A stretch of DNA of 64,000 bases from positions 1 to 64,000 of IMG/VR virus record IMGVR_UViG_3300033153_013649; one strand, given 5' to 3'. Shown here piece after piece: positions 38,966-47,553 of the stretch. The position numbers were made by a program, and so were the translations under genes. The stretch is from a virus. The first letter of the stretch is position 1; the number at the start of each line of letters is the position of its first letter. The notes under the pieces were generated by a model. It was given only the letters and a program-made list of their open reading frames with translations, was not told the origin of the DNA and searched no databases.

Positions 38966-40000
38966 ATGTGTAATATTACGGATAAACTTTCAGATTTAGA
39001 GCAACAATTTGATTTTGCTTCGTTGATTAATCTAATTACGATTGAATTTATAAACACTACTAACATAAGAGATATAAACGACAAAATCAATTTTGCTTTG
39101 GAATTAATAGGAAATCATACTGAAGTTGACCATACTTATATTTTTAAAGTTGAAGACGAAAACGAATATATTCAAAATTTAGATTTATATGAATGGAGAG
39201 CTCGAGGTATCGAATCTTTTACAAAAAAATTACAATATATTTCTAAAGAAGAATGGAAAACCCTCTGGGGGAAAAGAGTTATAAGAAATCCAATATCTAT
39301 AGATGACATAGACGAAGAACTTTCAAAAAGAAAAAAAAATAAAGCAATATGTTCTCTTTTTAAAAAACAAGGAATAAAATCGTTGCTTATAATTCCTTTG
39401 TTTATTAATAATAAATTTTTTGGTTTTTTTAGATTAGATTCTTATAGAAAAAAAAGAATTTGGACAAAAAAAGAAATATCTAGATTATCTGTTATTGCTA
39501 AAATATTTACTGAAGCATTAACTAAAAGGATGAAAATAAAAATAACTGAACAAAAATATAAAAAAGCGAAAGAATTCAATGATTCTATTATCAAAGCGTT
39601 TCCTGACGATATGTTTATTTTAGATAAACACAAAAAGATACTTTGGTCAAACAAAAAAACTCTTTTAGAAAATGATAAAAATAATTTTTTTGAAGGAAGA
39701 TTTGAATTAATAAGAGCAAATTATAATCTAACAACAACAGAAAATAAACAGATTTGTCCTATAACCTTTGTTTTAAAAACAAAAAAAACCTTAGAACTTG
39801 AAATAAAAGCAAAAGATAAACATTTCTGGTATGCTATAACCCCTTGTAATATGAACGAAGAGGTTAAAACCGTATTAGTTATAAGGAGAGACTTTACTAA
39901 TAGAAAAGAATTTTTGGAATTAGAAAAAATGATTTCTCTAATAGAAGAAATAACTAGCACACGAAACAAACTCAATATAACTTTAAGAGAGATAAATTAA
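38966..40000 (+). CDS. GAF-PAS sensor-like protein without output domain
   Basis: A 344-residue soluble protein. Residues about 20-187 form a GAF domain of the bacterial signalling type: FALELIGNHTEVDHTYIFKV, then LYEWRARGIES, then KKQGIKSLLIIPLFINNKFF and FRLDS, ending AKIFTEALTKR. Residues about 205-312 look like a PAS domain (SIIKAFPDDMFILDKHKKIL, ending VLVIRRDFTNRKEF like the usual PAS exit motif DITERK). A short helical tail follows where a histidine kinase or cyclase would normally begin; none is present. I chose ATG 38966, just after the previous stop, over an overlapping in-frame ATG at 38945. Probably captured from a cellular sensor kinase; ligand and role unknown. Confidence 0.75.
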   Translation: MCNITDKLSDLEQQFDFASLINLITIEFINTTNIRDINDKINFALELIGNHTEVDHTYIFKVEDENEYIQNLDLYEWRARGIESFTKKLQYISKEEWKTLWGKRVIRNPISIDDIDEELSKRKKNKAICSLFKKQGIKSLLIIPLFINNKFFGFFRLDSYRKKRIWTKKEISRLSVIAKIFTEALTKRMKIKITEQKYKKAKEFNDSIIKAFPDDMFILDKHKKILWSNKKTLLENDKNNFFEGRFELIRANYNLTTTENKQICPITFVLKTKKTLELEIKAKDKHFWYAITPCNMNEEVKTVLVIRRDFTNRKEFLELEKMISLIEEITSTRNKLNITLREIN

Positions 40001-40440
40001 TGAAAAACATTACTACTATTCCAGAAGAAGCCCCTCAAAAATATAAAGAACTTATTGAATCTCTTCTTAAAAGTTATAGTGATAACACCGGGGTACTTCA
40101 ATTCATTTTAGAAATGAATAATACTATTAAAGAAATTCTTATCGGAAAACAAGAAAATCTTGATAAGGGAGAACCTGTTGGAGGAATGAAAGCAGATATT
40201 TTAACAATTAAAAAAGCTGTTAAACTTTCCCCTGCAGCAGAAGAAGATAGAATATATACGTATGAAGATCTAGTAAAAGAAGTAAACAAAAATTTAAAAG
40301 ATTTAATTACAGAAAAAATTTCTGAAATTCTCAAAGAATTAAAAAGAAAAACCCCCTGGAAGGACAAAATGACTTTATTAAAAGATATAATAATATCTAT
40401 AGGAATTATTATATCTATAATATTTAATTGGATTAAATAA
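40000..40440 (+). CDS. Small protein with C-terminal membrane anchor, holin-like candidate
   Basis: A 146-residue protein. Residues 85-120 are a charged amphipathic helix, and residues about 125-143 (LLKDIIISIGIIISIIFNWI) are a single transmembrane segment at the very C-terminus. Haemolysin XhlA-like phage lysis proteins share this layout, but no family is certain. It overlaps both neighbours by one base (TAATG), and the next genes encode a membrane-anchored coiled coil and an M15 peptidase, so a lysis role is plausible. Confidence 0.6.
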   Translation: MKNITTIPEEAPQKYKELIESLLKSYSDNTGVLQFILEMNNTIKEILIGKQENLDKGEPVGGMKADILTIKKAVKLSPAAEEDRIYTYEDLVKEVNKNLKDLITEKISEILKELKRKTPWKDKMTLLKDIIISIGIIISIIFNWIK

Positions 40441-41249
40441 TGAATTTTTTTAAAAACTTAAAAAATCTTGCTATTACCTCATTGATAATTATAATAACAA
40501 TAACAATTTGGCAATGGAATAATTCAAATAATAAAAAAGATGAACAATTATTCGAAGCTAACTTAAAAACATCCCAGATCTTAGCAGAAAACGATACTTT
40601 AAAATTAAATAACAATAAATTATTCGAACAGCTTATTTTCATTGAAAATGATAAAAATCGTTTAGACGAAGATTTAGGTAAACTAAAGGGGAAAATTGAA
40701 GGGCAAATTCGACAAATTACTAAATTAAAATTTGAAGTATTAAAAGCTAATGGTACAATTAGTGGATTAATAATATCAAGAGATTCTCTCAGAGAATTTT
40801 ATGATCGTCAAGGTAACTTATTAACAATGTTTAGAGAAACTTTTGATATTTCTGATTCAACAGAATTTTATAATTTAATACAAAAACTAACTATTACTGG
40901 AACTAATAATGAAATAGATCATATAGATAATGAATATAGTCTTAAAATGAAGCCTTTTGATTTAGTCTTAGTTACTTCAAAAATTGATAAATATATATAT
41001 AAAATAACTGCATCAGCTCATGATTTTTATAAATTAAGAGACGCAAGTACGATAATTACAATTGAGAATCCTTATGAACCAACTTCTTTCTGGAAAAGAT
41101 GGAATATCGGATTAGGAATTGGAATTTCAGGATTTAATCAAAACGCGTATGGAATCGGGGGCCTTAAATATCAAAAACATTATTTCGGTATAACATACGA
41201 CGGAAAAAACAAAGGAATACAATATATGTATTTTTTGAAAAAGGAATAA
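40440..41249 (+). CDS. N-terminally anchored coiled-coil protein, possible spanin-like
   Basis: A 269-residue protein with an N-terminal membrane segment (LAITSLIIIITITIWQW, about 10-26), a long coiled coil (about 30-105), and a periplasmic-type beta-rich C-terminus (WNIGLGIGISGFNQNAYGIG). The single anchor plus coiled coil resembles Rz-type inner-membrane spanins, though it is longer than usual and no lipoprotein partner is seen. It is coupled to the upstream C-terminally anchored gene. Confidence 0.6.
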   Translation: MNFFKNLKNLAITSLIIIITITIWQWNNSNNKKDEQLFEANLKTSQILAENDTLKLNNNKLFEQLIFIENDKNRLDEDLGKLKGKIEGQIRQITKLKFEVLKANGTISGLIISRDSLREFYDRQGNLLTMFRETFDISDSTEFYNLIQKLTITGTNNEIDHIDNEYSLKMKPFDLVLVTSKIDKYIYKITASAHDFYKLRDASTIITIENPYEPTSFWKRWNIGLGIGISGFNQNAYGIGGLKYQKHYFGITYDGKNKGIQYMYFLKKE

Positions 41250-41256
41250 CAAAAAA

Positions 41257-41832
41257 ATGAAATCATTTAAAGAAACATTAAGTATTTTAGAAAATACTGA
41301 TAATTCTGATATTCTTTGGGAATGGACATCAAAAGCTAAAGATGTTTGGCTAAAAAAGAACAAGGATGCTTCATTTACAACAACTAAGGTAAGGGATACT
41401 TTTCTAATTTCTTGTGGGCCTCTTGAATATTATTATGATGGTATATGGAAAGGAAAACACGGAGCTTTTAAATTAGCAGCAATCGATGCTACTAAACCGA
41501 AAGATCTGCCAAAGGATTTTAATACCTTCTTTTCAATGCTTCAAAAAAAATATAATGATATACGAAGAGAAATGGAAAAGGGAACAGATTTAGCATTTAA
41601 TAAAATCTCTAAATATATAAAGAAAATGGAAAATAATGAAGATTTAAGAATAATTAAAGAAAAGGGACCGAGGGAATATCCTCAGGTAGTAGTATTTCTA
41701 AATAATAAATCAATATATGCAACAAATGGAACAAATTATATACAAACATTAGGAAGAGGCATTCCTAGTTTTAAAGAATTTTCTGATATTATAAAGATAA
41801 AAAGATTTAAAAGTGAATTCGGAAGAGTATAG
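41257..41832 (+). CDS. Unknown protein with capsid-targeting-like N-terminus
   Basis: A 191-residue protein of unknown family. Its start MKSFKETLSILE ends I-L-E, fitting the prohead-protease consensus and the capsid-targeting-like peptides found in the neck region. The mature part contains DTFLISCGPLEYYYDGIWKG (about 48-67) and a basic helical stretch (100-130), and is lysine-rich. It lies between the spanin-like and peptidase genes. Confidence 0.6.
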   Translation: MKSFKETLSILENTDNSDILWEWTSKAKDVWLKKNKDASFTTTKVRDTFLISCGPLEYYYDGIWKGKHGAFKLAAIDATKPKDLPKDFNTFFSMLQKKYNDIRREMEKGTDLAFNKISKYIKKMENNEDLRIIKEKGPREYPQVVVFLNNKSIYATNGTNYIQTLGRGIPSFKEFSDIIKIKRFKSEFGRV

Positions 41833-41843
41833 AAAGAAAATTT

Positions 41844-42470
41844 ATGGAAAAATTTACCTCTAATTTTTTTGGAAATCCCTTAAGCTCAGTTTTTCATGAA
41901 TTAAATCTTTATGATTATAGCAAAATTGATGAAAAAAAGCCACCTCTATTTTATACCCCAGATGACCCCGAATATGAAATTTCTTATGCTTTTCATAAAG
42001 AAAATAATCCGGATTATATAAGTGAAAATTTTGATCTTAAAGAATTTTCGGTTTCAGCAGATTTTCCAGAATTAGCTAAAAAACAAAAGTTTACTCCAGA
42101 ACAAGAAGCTACAATAAGAAAATTAGTTATCGAATTAATTCAACCTATTAGAACTTTTTTTAATGAATGGGTATCAGTCCTTTCTGGACTAAGGCAAGAT
42201 GACTTAAATACAGCAGTAAAAGGTTCAAAAACATCAGATCATAGACTTGGGGCAGCTGCCGATATTACTTCTCTTAAAATACAATATGACCCAGAATCAA
42301 CTGCTTGGGATTTATGGAAAAATCTAGGATTGAAAGACAATATGCATTTAAAGCAATTAATATTTTACAAAAAGAAAAGATTTTTACATGTTTCAATTAA
42401 TAATCCTAATAGTAGAACCAGACATGAATTAATAGATTGGGATGGAAATAGAAAGGTAGTTGCAACATAA
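41844..42470 (+). CDS. Peptidase M15-family peptidoglycan hydrolase, candidate endolysin
   Basis: A 208-residue zinc peptidase. The M15A signature SDHRLGAAADI (about 131-141) provides ligands H133 and D140; FLHVSIN provides H182. N-terminal NFDLKEFSVSADFPEL (about 62-77) is the usual lead-in of phage M15 peptidases, which cut D-Ala-D-Ala or L-Ala-D-Glu bonds in peptidoglycan. There is no signal peptide, so it would need a holin. The nearby holin-like and spanin-like genes support an endolysin role; a virion role is also possible because the spike protein here lacks a lysozyme domain. Confidence 0.8.
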   Translation: MEKFTSNFFGNPLSSVFHELNLYDYSKIDEKKPPLFYTPDDPEYEISYAFHKENNPDYISENFDLKEFSVSADFPELAKKQKFTPEQEATIRKLVIELIQPIRTFFNEWVSVLSGLRQDDLNTAVKGSKTSDHRLGAAADITSLKIQYDPESTAWDLWKNLGLKDNMHLKQLIFYKKKRFLHVSINNPNSRTRHELIDWDGNRKVVAT

Positions 42471-42471
42471 A

Positions 42472-42966
42472 ATGCCAGCAACAATAATTGTTCCAAATAT
42501 AAATAGTATTTTCGAAATAGCTTTCGAAAAATATCCAGAATTAGCCAATCAAATTATTGAAGTAGCTATGCCGGGAATTAGCATAGATCCTACCGATTTT
42601 AGAGTAAAAGAATTTAGAATCCGACAATTACCAACTCAAAATGAACCAACGAAAGAAGAAATGACAATTACCTTTAATGCTGATGAAAATTTTGATAACT
42701 ATTATACCATTTATACATGGATACGCTCAGGTACGCGTGGGGGTATGGGAATACATGCAAGAGATCTAGATTCGGATATTATTCTTACATTAACAGATTT
42801 AAATAAACGTCCTATAATGAAGCTTGTTTATAAACATTGTTTCCCAACTAATCTTTCTGAAATGCCTTTAAATACTCAAGACGAAGGAAACACCCCGTTA
42901 AACTTTACAGCAACCTTTGTAGTAAATGATATTTTAATAACTAGATTAGACCCCAGTTTAAAATAA
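42472..42966 (+). CDS. Tail-tube-fold protein, possible baseplate-tube junction
   Basis: A 164-residue protein of the tail tube type: an N-terminal FEIAFEKYPELANQIIEVAMPGIS strand-loop (described in part), then LTDLNKRPIMKLVYKHCFPTNLSEMPLNTQD, then a closing LNFTATFVVNDILITRL strand; the C-F-P-T-x-L-S-x-M-P-L-x-T order is typical of tube proteins. It is distinct from the gp19-like gene, so gp54-like tube initiator or a second tube protein is likely. I chose ATG 42472, overlapping the stop of the previous gene, over an upstream TTG at 42460. Confidence 0.65.
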   Translation: MPATIIVPNINSIFEIAFEKYPELANQIIEVAMPGISIDPTDFRVKEFRIRQLPTQNEPTKEEMTITFNADENFDNYYTIYTWIRSGTRGGMGIHARDLDSDIILTLTDLNKRPIMKLVYKHCFPTNLSEMPLNTQDEGNTPLNFTATFVVNDILITRLDPSLK

Positions 42967-42975
42967 AAATAATTG

Positions 42976-43005
42976 TTGACAAAGTATAATTAAATTTGGT
43001 ATATT
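42976..43005 (+). promoter_or_regulatory. Sigma70-type promoter overlapping the uvsW start
   Basis: TTGACA, an 18-base spacer and TATATT. The expected transcription start (about 43012) falls on the uvsW initiation codon. Confidence 0.75.
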
Positions 43006-43010
43006 ATTAT

Positions 43011-44567
43011 ATGATGCAAATCAAGTGCTATCTAAAAGATATGTTCAACCTTAAGCTTTCGATAATTGAAATTGATAGGATTGAAATTCAAAGAAATCTT
43101 TCTTCTTATATGAGTGTATATGCGCCAGCATACCGATTCGATTGGAGATTTAAAAAGAAACTTTGGGATGGTAAACTCTATTTTTATAAAATATCTACTC
43201 AAACTCTTCCTCGAGGACTACTTTATGAACTAAAAAAATTTTGTAAAATCTTTAATTATTCTCTTTGGATCGATGAAGGAATTGAAATAAATAATTTTTC
43301 AGGACTATCTAAAAGAGAAGTTGAAGATTTCATTTTAAATCTTGTTAATAATATGAATATTCCTAAGGAATATTATCCGAGATCATATCAATTAAAATAT
43401 TTTACTAAATTTATACAAAAAAATGTATTATTATTAGAATCCCCTACCGCATCTGGAAAATCCTTAATTATTTATATGTGTTTATTGTATACCTTGAATT
43501 TACTTCCTAAGGAAAAACAAATACTTATTATTGTTCCAACTATACAATTAGTAGAACAAATGTTTCATGATTTTAAAGATTATGGTTTTCCATCTTATAA
43601 ATATTGTTCAAGAATATATTCAGAAAGAAAAAAAGAATCATTAGAAAAACTTCGAACTAAAAAAAGAGTAATAATTTCTACTTGGCAATCTTTGAAAAGT
43701 CTTCCCCCATCAGAATTTCAAAATATAGGATTTGTAGTTGGAGACGAAGCTCATGAATTTAAAGCTCATCATGCTAAAAAAATAGTTGAATCTTGTAAGA
43801 ACGTTGATTTCAAACTTGGAACTACTGGGACTCTTCATACTAGAGATAAAGCATCAAAAATGACAATCGAAGGAATATTCGATAAAGCAATAAAATATAT
43901 AGATATTAATCAATTGATTCGCAAAAAACATATATCTGATTTTAAAATACAAATTTTAAATTTAATATATCCAGATAATATCTGTAAAATGGCAAAGACC
44001 TTTAATTTTCAAGCTGAAATGGATTTTATTGCACTTCAACCATATAAAAAAATAGTAATTAATAAAATTTGTGAGAAGATTGTATCAAAAGGGGAGAACG
44101 TTCTTATTCTTTTTAAAACTAGGTCTTACGGAAAACAATTAATAGAAGAACAACTCAAAAAATTTAAGCCCTTATATGTAGACGGTACAATAAAAATGAA
44201 AGATCGAAAAAAGGTAGTTTTTGATTGTGAAAACAAAAAAGGAATAATAGCAGTTTGTTCTTTTGGTACTTTCAAAAGAGGAATCAATATAAAAAATCTT
44301 CATCATATAATATTCTCACAATCAATTAAGACTGAAATTGGATTATTACAATCTATCGGAAGAGCATTAAGAATCCATGAATCTAAAGGTTTTGCTACGA
44401 TTTGGGATTTAGTAGATAATTTAGCAATTAAAAAACATATAAATTTTTCATTAAGACATTTTAATGAGCGTAAAGAAATATACGAAACCCAGGGATTTAA
44501 AAATATAAAATTCAAGGATATAATATGTCAAAAATTGGAAAAAAGCGAATCAATATCGAAGCAATGA
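43011..44567 (+). CDS. uvsW: UvsW-type DNA/RNA helicase
   Basis: A superfamily 2 helicase of about 518 residues, matching T4 UvsW, which unwinds branched recombination intermediates and R-loops. Counting from the second ATG (43014): an N-terminal domain (MQIKCYLKDM, RFDWRFKKKLWDGKLYF) aligns with the T4 start MDIKVHF; Walker A SPTASGKS 143-150; DEAH 244-247; motif III TTGTLH; motif VI QSIGRALR near 440. A TTG at 42996 would also be in frame but lies in the promoter. The transcript appears nearly leaderless, with no Shine-Dalgarno. uvsY follows after three genes. Confidence 0.9.
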   Translation: MMQIKCYLKDMFNLKLSIIEIDRIEIQRNLSSYMSVYAPAYRFDWRFKKKLWDGKLYFYKISTQTLPRGLLYELKKFCKIFNYSLWIDEGIEINNFSGLSKREVEDFILNLVNNMNIPKEYYPRSYQLKYFTKFIQKNVLLLESPTASGKSLIIYMCLLYTLNLLPKEKQILIIVPTIQLVEQMFHDFKDYGFPSYKYCSRIYSERKKESLEKLRTKKRVIISTWQSLKSLPPSEFQNIGFVVGDEAHEFKAHHAKKIVESCKNVDFKLGTTGTLHTRDKASKMTIEGIFDKAIKYIDINQLIRKKHISDFKIQILNLIYPDNICKMAKTFNFQAEMDFIALQPYKKIVINKICEKIVSKGENVLILFKTRSYGKQLIEEQLKKFKPLYVDGTIKMKDRKKVVFDCENKKGIIAVCSFGTFKRGINIKNLHHIIFSQSIKTEIGLLQSIGRALRIHESKGFATIWDLVDNLAIKKHINFSLRHFNERKEIYETQGFKNIKFKDIICQKLEKSESISKQ

Positions 44568-44995
44568 AAAAAGAATTAAGCTTCCTTTCTATAAATTTAG
44601 AGGGGTCTTTAATAAGAAAATTATGTAAACATTTAGAAGATTTACAACCAAAAAAGATAATTGAAATTGGTACATTACAGGGGGTGATAACTATATTTCT
44701 AGCTAAAATTGCTGATAGAGTAGAAACCTTTGATAATATTGAAAATCCAATTTGTTTTAAACTTTGGGGTCATTTTAGAGTAAAAGATAAAATTTCTTAT
44801 AATATTGTAAAAAGTAATAAAGAAAAAGCTGATGCAATAGATAGATTCGAATCTTCAGATTATCAACTAGTTTGTATAAATCAAGTTCCTACGCCAGGAT
44901 CGCCGAGATTCTTTGATTATGATATTACTAGCAGATTCAAAAATCATTTTCTTACTCCAGCAGGACTAGAGTACTCCAATCCTTATTTTTTTTGA
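44525..44995 (+). CDS. SAM-methyltransferase-like protein, short and possibly degenerate
   Basis: A 156-residue protein overlapping the uvsW 3' end by 43 bases. KKIIEIGTLQGVITIFLAKI (about 42-61) resembles motif I of class I methyltransferases, followed by VETFDN (about 67), the usual acidic end of strand 2. The expected D-G/D-x-x-H motif is replaced by YQLVCIN and the protein stops early, so it looks truncated or repurposed. Methyltransferase activity is doubtful. Confidence 0.55.
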   Translation: MSKIGKKRINIEAMKKELSFLSINLEGSLIRKLCKHLEDLQPKKIIEIGTLQGVITIFLAKIADRVETFDNIENPICFKLWGHFRVKDKISYNIVKSNKEKADAIDRFESSDYQLVCINQVPTPGSPRFFDYDITSRFKNHFLTPAGLEYSNPYFF

Positions 44996-45003
44996 AATAA
45001 AAG

Positions 45004-45032
45004 TTGACAAATAAGAATTAATTTTGTATATT
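45004..45032 (+). promoter_or_regulatory. Sigma70-type promoter
   Basis: TTGACA, 17-base spacer, TATATT, upstream of the small gene at 45071 and the rnh gene. Confidence 0.8.
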
Positions 45033-45070
45033 ATAATTAGATAATAAAATCTATAATGGGAGGAAAAATT

Positions 45071-45268
45071 ATGAAACCCAGCGATTTGAAAAAAAAGCTA
45101 GTAAAAGATCTCAATGAATCTCATGTAATGTTACTCAAAGGTTTTTATGACTATGATCTTGCTGATTTGCCAAATCTTTTGGAAGCTAAAGAAATAACTA
45201 TTAAAATAAAAAAAGCAGCAGATAAGATGCTCAAAACATTATCTAAAGAGATAAGTAAACTTCAATAA
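45071..45268 (+). CDS. Small helical protein, unknown
   Basis: A 65-residue, lysine-rich, all-helical protein expressed from its own early promoter. The start is ATG 45071: the sequence GGGAGGA at 45058-45064 is an excellent ribosome site for it. An upstream in-frame ATG at 45056 overlaps that site and would add five residues. No family recognised; small early proteins of this kind often modulate host functions. Confidence 0.65.
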   Translation: MKPSDLKKKLVKDLNESHVMLLKGFYDYDLADLPNLLEAKEITIKIKKAADKMLKTLSKEISKLQ

Positions 45269-45403
45269 AAAAGACTTATTTAATAATAAATGGTTGTTCA
45301 GAAAATATGATACTACCTCGAAGGGATTTAAGGAATATAAAAAAGGAAATAAATAACTAACAGATCAAAAAAGATTTCTCTTCAATTTTATACATTTAAA
45401 ATA

Positions 45404-46468
45404 ATGAAAAATGCATTAATAGTAGATTTTTCAAATCTTGCTGCTCGCGCATTTTGGGCTGTGAACTTAAAAACCTCTGATGGAAGGCATTCTGGCTTAG
45501 TATACGGCATGCTACGTATGTTATTCAATAAAATACAAGGCCTTAACATTACATCTGTATATATTTGTATGGACAGAAAGCCATATTGGAGAAATCTTGT
45601 ATTTCCAGAATATAAAAAAGGACGCAGAAAATCACAAGATCTAATGGGGGATTATTACGATGATTATATCGAGCAATTAGAAGATATGAATCGTCTTTTA
45701 CCTGCCTTAGGATTCTATTGTCTTGCTTATAAAGGAATGGAAGCTGATGATATTGCTGCAGCTTTTGTTTTTAAATTTAAAGATCAATATGATAATTTAT
45801 ATACTTATTCCGGCGATCATGATTGGTTTCAATTAGTTGGAGGAAAGGTTAAACATATCCAACCGAAAATAAAATCTGATGATATTATTATATCAGAAAA
45901 TAACTTTTCTGAAATAGTTGGAGTAAAAGATACAAATACCTTTCTTGATATTCTTTGTTTTGCGGGAGATCACGGTGATGCTATACCTTCAATATTTGCA
46001 ACCAGAAATGGAACAGAAGAAGAAGGATATTATTGGGAAGAACCAGCAAGAGTAATTTCAGAATCTAAAATAAAAAAGATTCTTGCCTCCCCTTATAATG
46101 AAACTAAAAACCTTCTTGAAGGAAAAATTAATCCTGTTAAAGGAATTGGTCCTAAAACTGAAATCTTATTTTCTAAAATTTCTGATATTCAAAGAGAAAG
46201 ATTTAAAATAAATAAAAAACTTATAAATCTTCAAAATGGAAAAGAAAAGTTAGAAGCCCTCAGAGAACTTAAAAATGAATTTGAAATTCCAAAACATAAT
46301 GAGAATATGCTTGCTCATATAATTCAAAAATATGAATTATCTTCAGTTCGTATAACCAAAGACTTTCCTTATTATTATATAAATATTGGAAAATATAAAG
46401 AAAAACCTGTAATAAATAAAAGTAAATTTATGAATTTATTAAAAGAAAGCAGAGAATGGCGACTGTAG
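45404..46468 (+). CDS. rnh: 5'-3' exonuclease / RNase H, T4 rnh-like
   Basis: A 354-residue FEN1-type nuclease (T4 RNase H is 305) that removes RNA primers during lagging-strand synthesis. Acidic metal ligands are visible in order: D8 (IVDFSNLAARAFW), D57 (ICMDRKP), E113/D115/D116 (GMEADDIAA), D138/D140 (YSGDHDW), D189/D192 (FAGDHGDAIP). The helix-hairpin-helix motif VKGIGPKTE (about 245) follows, after an insert of some 40 residues between the last ligands and the hairpin. It overlaps uvsY by 13 bases. No strong ribosome site is seen in the 135-base gap before it. Confidence 0.88.
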   Translation: MKNALIVDFSNLAARAFWAVNLKTSDGRHSGLVYGMLRMLFNKIQGLNITSVYICMDRKPYWRNLVFPEYKKGRRKSQDLMGDYYDDYIEQLEDMNRLLPALGFYCLAYKGMEADDIAAAFVFKFKDQYDNLYTYSGDHDWFQLVGGKVKHIQPKIKSDDIIISENNFSEIVGVKDTNTFLDILCFAGDHGDAIPSIFATRNGTEEEGYYWEEPARVISESKIKKILASPYNETKNLLEGKINPVKGIGPKTEILFSKISDIQRERFKINKKLINLQNGKEKLEALRELKNEFEIPKHNENMLAHIIQKYELSSVRITKDFPYYYINIGKYKEKPVINKSKFMNLLKESREWRL

Positions 46469-46848
46469 ATATAAAGAAAAAATTAGAAGAAGATCTAATA
46501 ATAGACGAAGCAAATCTTGTTGGAGAATTAAAAAAACAAAAAGATTTGTTACTTACTTGGAGTAATCGATTAAACAGTGTACAAAACGAACTTACTAAAA
46601 CTATTATTTTATTAGATAGAATCTATTACGAAAAATATAAATTTTATAAAGACGAATTTGAAAGAGCTCTTAAAGATAGAGAAATAAAAATATATGTTGA
46701 AGGACATGCAGATATTATTAAGCTAAAAGAAAAAAAGAGAGAATTTGAACTTTTAAGATCAACTATTAAAGGCGGAATTGTTGCTCTTCGAACAAAAGGA
46801 AAAACAATAAATACCCTTATATCTCTTCAAGAAAAAGAAATGATATGA
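46456..46848 (+). CDS. uvsY: UvsY-like recombination mediator
   Basis: A 130-residue helical protein (T4 UvsY is 137) with the same organisation: an N-terminal LEEDLIIDEANL segment, a W-containing helix (LLLTWSNRLNSVQNEL, about 32-47), a K/Y-rich middle and a C-terminal helix ending GGIVALRTKGKTINTLISL. UvsY loads the UvsX recombinase onto gp32-coated single-stranded DNA. Position after uvsW and rnh supports the call. It overlaps the rnh end and ends with ATGA into the next gene. Confidence 0.75.
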   Translation: MATVDIKKKLEEDLIIDEANLVGELKKQKDLLLTWSNRLNSVQNELTKTIILLDRIYYEKYKFYKDEFERALKDREIKIYVEGHADIIKLKEKKREFELLRSTIKGGIVALRTKGKTINTLISLQEKEMI

Positions 46849-47549
46849 AACCCCCCTTAAATATAATTTTTTGCGGAAATTTTAAATCTTCTTTAATAAA
46901 ACAAATAAATAGTCATTTATTTAATAATGAAGGAATAATTACTTCTATAGAAGATGCTCTATATGAAATTGTTGATAATCCTACACTTTTACAAGAATTA
47001 AAATATCAAGAAATAAAAAAAGAAGCTAGAAGTATCTATAAAAAACTTGAAATTCCTGCAAAGTTAGTTCCTGATAGTGTAATTACAGTAGATAAATCTG
47101 TATTTGAAGATGAAGAATTTATGGAAGTATTTAATTCGTCTTCTCGAGAAGAAAAATTAAAATTATTAAAAGCAGTAATAGAAATTTTATATCCAAATCA
47201 AAAATGGATAATAAATCGATTTTTATATAATCTTATATTTTTTCAAAAAATCAAAGCTACTATAGTTAATAATAATCTCATAAACAATATATATATTTTT
47301 GAAGTAAATAATTTTGAGGATCTCGTTGAAATTCTTTCTAACAAATATTTTGATTCAATTGTAATTTCTACAGGTTCAACTGATACTGAAATAGTAGAAA
47401 AAATAACAAAAGGATATATCGAACCCTTTTATTTTATTAGAAATGATGAATTTTTATTTTTTACTATAAATAAATCGAAATCTCATAATTATAATTTTTA
47501 TAAGATATACAAAAATTTACAAAAATATTTAATCGAAAATTTTTCGTGA
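46845..47549 (+). CDS. Unknown protein after uvsY
   Basis: A 234-residue protein. The N-terminus (LNIIFCGNFKSSLIKQI) looks like the first strand and helix of an alpha/beta nucleotide-binding fold but lacks the Gly-Lys-Thr of a P-loop. The C-terminal half is rich in Ile, Asn and Phe. No family is recognised. The start overlaps the uvsY stop (ATGA) and the gene ends four bases from the converging reverse-strand gp25-like gene. Confidence 0.6.
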   Translation: MKPPLNIIFCGNFKSSLIKQINSHLFNNEGIITSIEDALYEIVDNPTLLQELKYQEIKKEARSIYKKLEIPAKLVPDSVITVDKSVFEDEEFMEVFNSSSREEKLKLLKAVIEILYPNQKWIINRFLYNLIFFQKIKATIVNNNLINNIYIFEVNNFEDLVEILSNKYFDSIVISTGSTDTEIVEKITKGYIEPFYFIRNDEFLFFTINKSKSHNYNFYKIYKNLQKYLIENFS

Positions 47550-47553
47550 CCGA

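Noticed and set aside
42996-43010. TTG start for uvsW at 42996
   Set aside because: It overlaps the promoter spacer and -10 region, and T4 UvsW aligns from the ATG at 43014.
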